A stretch of 64,000 bases of DNA from JASUTC01 sp964604305. Its GTDB lineage: Bacteria > Thermotogota > Thermotogae > MWEM01. The translations under genes were made by a program, and so were the position numbers. Positions 60,116-64,000 of the stretch are shown here, piece after piece. Numbering within the stretch: the stretch's first letter is position 1; every line of letters starts with the position of its first letter. Location: assembly GCA_964604305.1 (NCBI GenBank), contig CAZRYM010000006.1:1-64000 (forward strand), written 5' to 3'. The notes beneath the pieces are model-generated. The model searched no databases. It saw only the letters and a program-made list of their open reading frames with translations, and was not told the origin of the DNA.

Positions 60116-60862
60116 ATGAACGAATTTTGGTTGTTTGTTGTTGTGGGATTCTTTGCCCAGATAGTTGATGGTGCTCTTGGCATGGCATATGGGGTAACCT
60201 CGAATTCCATGCTCCTGGGGCTTGGAGTATCTCCTGCAATCTCCAGTGCCTCTGTGCATTTCGCTGAAATATTTACAACCTTAATATCGGGGTTTTCTCA
60301 CTTTAAACTGGGAAATGTGGATAAGTCATTATTTAAAAAGCTTTTGATTCCCGGAATTATTGGTGGTGTGACAGGCGCTTATCTACTCACACAAATCCCT
60401 TCAAATATCATAAAGCCTATAATTGGAGTGTACTTGGGATTGATGGGAATAAGGATTTTGTTGAAGGTCTTTCAGTCAAATGGAAAGATCAGAGAATTTT
60501 TTGTTAGAAAGAGACATTTTTTTCTGCTTGGGTTGCTGGGTGGATTTTTTGATGCCATGGGTGGTGGTGGATGGGGGCCTATTGTGACAACAACTCTCGT
60601 AGCGGACGGAAAAAGTCCACGTCATACGGTTGGAAGTGTCAACGCCTCTGAATTCTTCGTTACCGTTGCAGAAGTTGCTGCTTTTCTGACGCTTATTTCA
60701 CAATTTAACTGGTACGTGATTTTGGGTCTTATCGTTGGGGGTGGATGTGCTGCACCTCTTGCGGCACTTGTTACAAAGAAACTCAACGCCAAGTTTTTAA
60801 TGTTGATATTGGGTATATTGATCATCATATTAAGTATAAGAACCGTTATTCTTTCCATTTAA
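60116..60862 (+). CDS. TauE/SafE family membrane exporter
   Basis: A 248-residue membrane protein with about seven to eight hydrophobic segments. The family's twin motifs are present: FFAQIVDGALGMAYGVTSNS near residue 10 and FFDAMGGGGWGPIVTTTL near 145, the latter with GSVNASEFFVTVAE. Such proteins export sulfite, sulfoacetate or related anions. The ATG follows GGGGAGGGG. An operator-like palindrome in the promoter suggests induction. Substrate cannot be told from the sequence. Confidence 0.92.
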   Translation: MNEFWLFVVVGFFAQIVDGALGMAYGVTSNSMLLGLGVSPAISSASVHFAEIFTTLISGFSHFKLGNVDKSLFKKLLIPGIIGGVTGAYLLTQIPSNIIKPIIGVYLGLMGIRILLKVFQSNGKIREFFVRKRHFFLLGLLGGFFDAMGGGGWGPIVTTTLVADGKSPRHTVGSVNASEFFVTVAEVAAFLTLISQFNWYVILGLIVGGGCAAPLAALVTKKLNAKFLMLILGILIIILSIRTVILSI

Positions 60863-60864
60863 AA

Positions 60865-60903
60865 CATCAGGGCGTTTAATCAGTCCGCCCTGATGGTATT
60901 TTC
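60865..60903. terminator. Hairpin between converging genes
   Basis: CATCAGGGCG / CGCCCTGATG with an 11-base loop is followed on the plus strand by gtatttt. It serves the exporter gene; on the minus strand the following tttaaatgg is only weakly T-rich. Confidence 0.7.
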
Positions 60904-60927
60904 AACTCACATTTAATTCTTGTTGAC

Positions 60928-62070
60928 TCATTCGGTAAAATAGGCGTGAACCCTCTTTAATTCCCTTATAATTGGAATATTTTGGGGGCAAAGAGATTCA
61001 CAAAGTCCGCATTCAACACATTGTGAGGCATCGTTGTTGTTTTTCATTAGAAATTCCCTGTAGGTTTTTGCATATTTATCCTTTGTTGAGTACATGTGTG
61101 CCTTGTTGTACAAATCAAAGATCATGGAAATAGCTACTTTTTGTGGACAGCCGTTACAATAGTCACAACCCGTACATTTTATCTTTATTTTTTCTATGTA
61201 CAGTTTTCGGACTTGTTCAATGAGTTTAAGTTCGGATTTGCCCAGAGTATTTGGATCGGCTTTTTCAAATATCTTCACATTTTCTTTCAATTGGTCCATC
61301 GTACTGACACCACTGAGGATAACGTTGACCTCTTCGAAGTTGTACAGCCAGGAAAAGGCCCATTCAACCGGATTCCTTTTTGTTTCAGCACTCTCCCAAA
61401 GATCCATGATGTCTGAAGAGGGCACATCTGCCAGTTGACCTCCGCGTAGAGGTTCCATTACTACCACCGGTATATCTTTTGAGTGGGCATATTTAAGACC
61501 TTTTAAGCCAGCCTGATATTCCTGGTCGTAATAATTCAGTTGAATCTGGCACATGTCCCAATCATGATAATCAATGATTTCCTGAAAAGTATCGTAATTG
61601 TCATGGAAGGAAAAACCACAGTATTTTATCTTTCCCTTCTTTTTCATGTCTCTTAAAAAACCAATGGCGTCCAGTTCCTTCATCTTTTCCCATCTTTCTT
61701 TGCTCATTGCGTGAAGCAAATAGAAATCAACGTAATCTGTTTGAAGTCTTTCAAGCTGTTCATCCAAATATCGTTCAAAATCATCGTGTTCCTTGACTAA
61801 CCAAACCGGTGATTTCGTTGCCAGTTTCGTTTTTCTCCTGTAACCGTCCTTTAAAGCCTTACCCACAACAAATTCGCTTTTTCCGTTATGATAGGGATAT
61901 GCCGTATCAATGTAGGTCACTCCATGATCGATGGCATATCTTATCATGTTAATGGCTTCGGGTTCATCAATGTCTTCCGGTTTCCCGCTTTCATTTAGCG
62001 GAAGCCTCATACACCCCATTCCAAAAACTGAGGTCTCTATTCCTGGTTTTTTAAAAATCCTGTTTTTCAT
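60928..62070 (-). CDS. Aldo/keto reductase with ferredoxin domain
   Basis: A 380-residue redox enzyme. The aldo/keto reductase barrel has YIDTAYPYHNGKSEFVVGKAL (catalytic Asp-Tyr) and the Lys at KTKLATKSP. The C-terminus holds CTGCDYCNGCPQKVAI and CVECGLCESLCPQNIPI, two [4Fe-4S]-type cysteine groups. The SD GAGGTG precedes ATG. It converges on the exporter gene and diverges from rex. The physiological substrate is unknown; ferredoxin-like electron input is likely. Confidence 0.92.
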   Translation of the reverse strand: MKNRIFKKPGIETSVFGMGCMRLPLNESGKPEDIDEPEAINMIRYAIDHGVTYIDTAYPYHNGKSEFVVGKALKDGYRRKTKLATKSPVWLVKEHDDFERYLDEQLERLQTDYVDFYLLHAMSKERWEKMKELDAIGFLRDMKKKGKIKYCGFSFHDNYDTFQEIIDYHDWDMCQIQLNYYDQEYQAGLKGLKYAHSKDIPVVVMEPLRGGQLADVPSSDIMDLWESAETKRNPVEWAFSWLYNFEEVNVILSGVSTMDQLKENVKIFEKADPNTLGKSELKLIEQVRKLYIEKIKIKCTGCDYCNGCPQKVAISMIFDLYNKAHMYSTKDKYAKTYREFLMKNNNDASQCVECGLCESLCPQNIPIIRELKRVHAYFTE

Positions 62071-62154
62071 TCTACATCACCTCATCTATATTCTACACAA
62101 AAAAGGCGTTAATTTCAAAACCGAAATTATTTTTCGGGTCATTTGGCACATGTA

Positions 62155-62186
62155 TGTTATAATTCTTATTGTGAAATTTACCACAA
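62155..62186 (+). promoter_or_regulatory. rex promoter with a Rex-like operator
   Basis: TGTTATAAT (62155-62163) is an extended -10 box. TTGTGAAATTTACCACAA (62169-62186) sits on the start point and differs from the Rex consensus TTGTGAA-N4-TTCACAA at only two positions. It also ends 12 bases before the rex start codon, so autoregulation by Rex is likely. Confidence 0.75.
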
Positions 62187-62198
62187 TGAGGTGAGTTA

Positions 62199-62828
62199 AT
62201 GGCTGAAAAAATTCCCAAACCGGTGGCTAGACGATTGGCTGTTTACTATAGATTATTGAAAGATCATGCCAAAAATGGTGAAGAAAACATATCATCGTCT
62301 TCTATGGGACAAATTCTTGATTTGAAACCAAGCCAGATCCGGAAAGACCTTTCTTATTTTGGAGGTTTCGGAAAAAGAGGCACAGGTTACAATGTTATGG
62401 ATCTAATGAAAAGCATCGAAAAAATTCTCGGAATTGACAAGACCTGGAATGTTTTGATCGTAGGGGCCGGAAGAATAGGACGGGCGTTGGTTAACTACCC
62501 GGGTCTCATACAGGACGGATTTGTTATCAAGGCGATTGTTGATGTCAGCGAAAAGAAAATAGGAAAGAAGATTGATGAACAATTGATGATAGAAGATATC
62601 AAGAAGTTGGAACAGATTGTAAGAGAAAGAAATATTGAAATCGCGGTCCTGTGTGTGCCTATAGAGGTGGCACAAAAAACAGTCAATATAATAACCGGAT
62701 ACGGTATAAAGGGAATTGTCAATTTTGTACCAAAACGGCTAAAAGTACCCGAGGATGTGATGATAGAGGATGTACACATATCCCTTTCTTTCAAAGCCCT
62801 TTCATTCAGGATGGTAAATATTGACTAA
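62199..62828 (+). CDS. rex: Redox-sensing transcriptional repressor Rex
   Basis: NADH/NAD-responsive repressor of 209 residues. A winged-helix N-terminal domain (VARRLAVYYRLLKDHA; SQIRKDLSYFGGFGKRGTGY) binds DNA and a Rossmann domain (VLIVGAGRIGRALVNYPGL) binds the dinucleotide. The C-terminal domain-swap helix is present. GAGGTGAG precedes the ATG. It is a plausible redox regulator for fermentative and hydrogen genes elsewhere in the genome. Confidence 0.96.
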   Translation: MAEKIPKPVARRLAVYYRLLKDHAKNGEENISSSSMGQILDLKPSQIRKDLSYFGGFGKRGTGYNVMDLMKSIEKILGIDKTWNVLIVGAGRIGRALVNYPGLIQDGFVIKAIVDVSEKKIGKKIDEQLMIEDIKKLEQIVRERNIEIAVLCVPIEVAQKTVNIITGYGIKGIVNFVPKRLKVPEDVMIEDVHISLSFKALSFRMVNID

Positions 62829-62898
62829 CTACAGCGCTTTTAACCCTTCTTCATGATATAATCGGGCAGTAATTTTAACTTCTGCAGAGGTGACTTAT

Positions 62899-64000
62899 AT
62901 GAGATTTTCAGAGTTATACGCACCCACGAAAAAAGAGGCTCCGGCTGATTCTGATTTGGTAAGCTATGAATACCTGGTTAGAGGCGGTTTTATAAGAAAA
63001 GTAGCTGCCGGAATTTTCACCTATTTGCCTCTAGGGAATTTGGTTCTTCAAAAGATAACGAAGATTGTACGAGAAGAGATGAATAATGCGGGTTGTCAGG
63101 AACTGTTGATGCCCATAGCCCAACCGGCAAATATCTGGAAGGAATCCGGGAGATGGGACGATTACGGTCCGGAAATGATGAAGCTTCAGGATCGGCATAA
63201 TAGATCTTTCACGCTGGGTCCTACTCATGAGGAAATGATAACCGTTACCGTCAAAAATGAATTGGTCAGTTATAAAGAACTACCAAAAAATCTCTATCAA
63301 ATCAATACAAAATATAGAGATGAAATACGTCCCAGATTTGGCCTTCTTAGGGCAAGGGAATTTATCATGAAGGATGCCTACAGTTTTCATCCTGATGAGG
63401 CTTCGTTAGATGAGACTTATAATAGAATGTATCGGGCATATGAGAAGATTCTTGACAGGATGGGTTTGGATTATATGGCAGTTGAAGCTGATTCAGGTGC
63501 GATAGGCGGTAGCGATACCCACGAGTTTGTCATCCTGGCTAAAAATGGGGAGTCTCCTTTACTAACATGTGGAGATTGCGGATATAAGGCTACAGACGAA
63601 AGAGCTGAGTACAAAGCGGAATATAATTATCCTGATGAGATGACAGCTGAAATTGAAGAGGTCAGCACACCCGATCAAAAGACAATTGACCAAATATCAA
63701 CCTTTTTGAATTGTGGAAAAACAAAAATAGTAAAATCACTTTTGTTTAAAGGCAGAACAGGTTATATACTGGCTCTAATCAGAGGGGACTTGGATATCAA
63801 TATCGCTAAGCTTAAGGCATCTGTAAACGATCAGACATTAGAACTTGCTCAACCTGAAGATGTTTTAAAGGAATTTGGTACACCCATAGGATATATAGGC
63901 CCGGCGGGCTTGAAGAAGGAGCAGGCAAAAATAGTGGGAGACCACAGTATTAAAGGGTTAAAGAATTTTGTTACCGGTGCCATGAAAGTAGATACTCATT
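62899..64000 (+). CDS. proS: Prolyl-tRNA synthetase, N-terminal part
   Basis: The first 367 codons are visible; the gene runs off the window. RFSELYAPTKKEAPADSDLV opens a bacterial-type ProRS, motif 2 is in YRDEIRPRFGLLRAREFIMKD, and DSGAIGGSDTHEFVILAKNG leads into the editing (INS) domain with CGDCGYKATDERAE and GRTGYILALIRGDLDINIAK. The ATG follows AGAGGTGA. TATAAT at 62857-62862 is a possible -10. Confidence 0.95.
   Translation, partial: MRFSELYAPTKKEAPADSDLVSYEYLVRGGFIRKVAAGIFTYLPLGNLVLQKITKIVREEMNNAGCQELLMPIAQPANIWKESGRWDDYGPEMMKLQDRHNRSFTLGPTHEEMITVTVKNELVSYKELPKNLYQINTKYRDEIRPRFGLLRAREFIMKDAYSFHPDEASLDETYNRMYRAYEKILDRMGLDYMAVEADSGAIGGSDTHEFVILAKNGESPLLTCGDCGYKATDERAEYKAEYNYPDEMTAEIEEVSTPDQKTIDQISTFLNCGKTKIVKSLLFKGRTGYILALIRGDLDINIAKLKASVNDQTLELAQPEDVLKEFGTPIGYIGPAGLKKEQAKIVGDHSIKGLKNFVTGAMKVDTH

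Overview
The window reads as a bacterial chromosome segment from the Thermotogota, probably a mesophilic or moderately thermophilic lineage. It is AT-rich by eye, and TTG/GTG starts with strong Shine-Dalgarno (SD) sequences are common. The main reasons for the placement are: the order STAS protein - cmk - ispH - S1 protein - der, which I recall as the Thermotoga maritima order (TM1442-TM1446); a tryptophanyl-tRNA synthetase carrying the Thermotoga-type [4Fe-4S] cysteine pattern; a GlpA-like / FAD oxidoreductase / DUF1667 operon; a GH57 branching enzyme of the AmyC type; and an encapsulin with a separate ferritin-like cargo. Genus cannot be fixed from the sequence alone. Comparisons with named proteins are from memory, not from a search.

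Region 1-7.4 kb, mostly minus strand: the start of an unidentified gene at the left edge, an encapsulin nanocompartment (shell plus EncFtn cargo with its loading peptide), one small orphan gene, and a complete branched-chain amino acid ABC transporter (livJ, livH, livM, livG, livF). Upstream of livJ lies what looks like a classical attenuator: a promoter, a 29-codon leader peptide with the codons Ile-Leu-Leu-His-Val-Ile-Val-Ile, a competing hairpin, and an intrinsic terminator. This is the most striking unlisted element in the window.

Region 7.6-24.6 kb, plus strand: an alpha-phosphohexomutase, hpt, an FtsL-like membrane protein, hslU (without hslV), dprA, an outer-membrane-like protein, an RNA pseudouridine synthase, a large TPR protein, ispE with an acidic insertion, rpsF-ssb-rpsR, the GlpA-like operon behind an internal terminator, a second phosphohexomutase and a nucleotidyltransferase-like protein.

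Region 24.6-42 kb: leuS (minus) diverges from trpS. Then come scpA, a DUF2007 protein, gcvT-gcvH, an orphan [2Fe-2S] protein, aspS, a STAS protein, cmk, ispH (apparently with a non-AUG start), S1, der, plsY, glgX and a membrane-anchored gluzincin-like protein.

Region 42-47.7 kb: on the minus strand are a TPR-GGDEF diguanylate cyclase and the anaerobic ribonucleotide reductase pair nrdD-nrdG. The nrdD promoter holds two NrdR-like boxes 31 bp apart. A 57-bp tandem repeat separates it from the plus-strand tRNA-Thr(CGT).

Region 47.7-64 kb, mainly plus strand: tilS, ftsH, two exported proteins (the second broken by an in-frame TAA), a purine nucleoside phosphorylase, uppP, thiamine pyrophosphokinase, a DUF4912 protein with GH57 branching enzyme, a small orphan, class II fructose-1,6-bisphosphatase, a TauE/SafE permease behind an operator-like palindrome, a ferredoxin-domain aldo/keto reductase (minus), rex with a Rex-like site in its own promoter, and the start of proS. 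No rRNA, CRISPR array, prophage or insertion sequence is visible.
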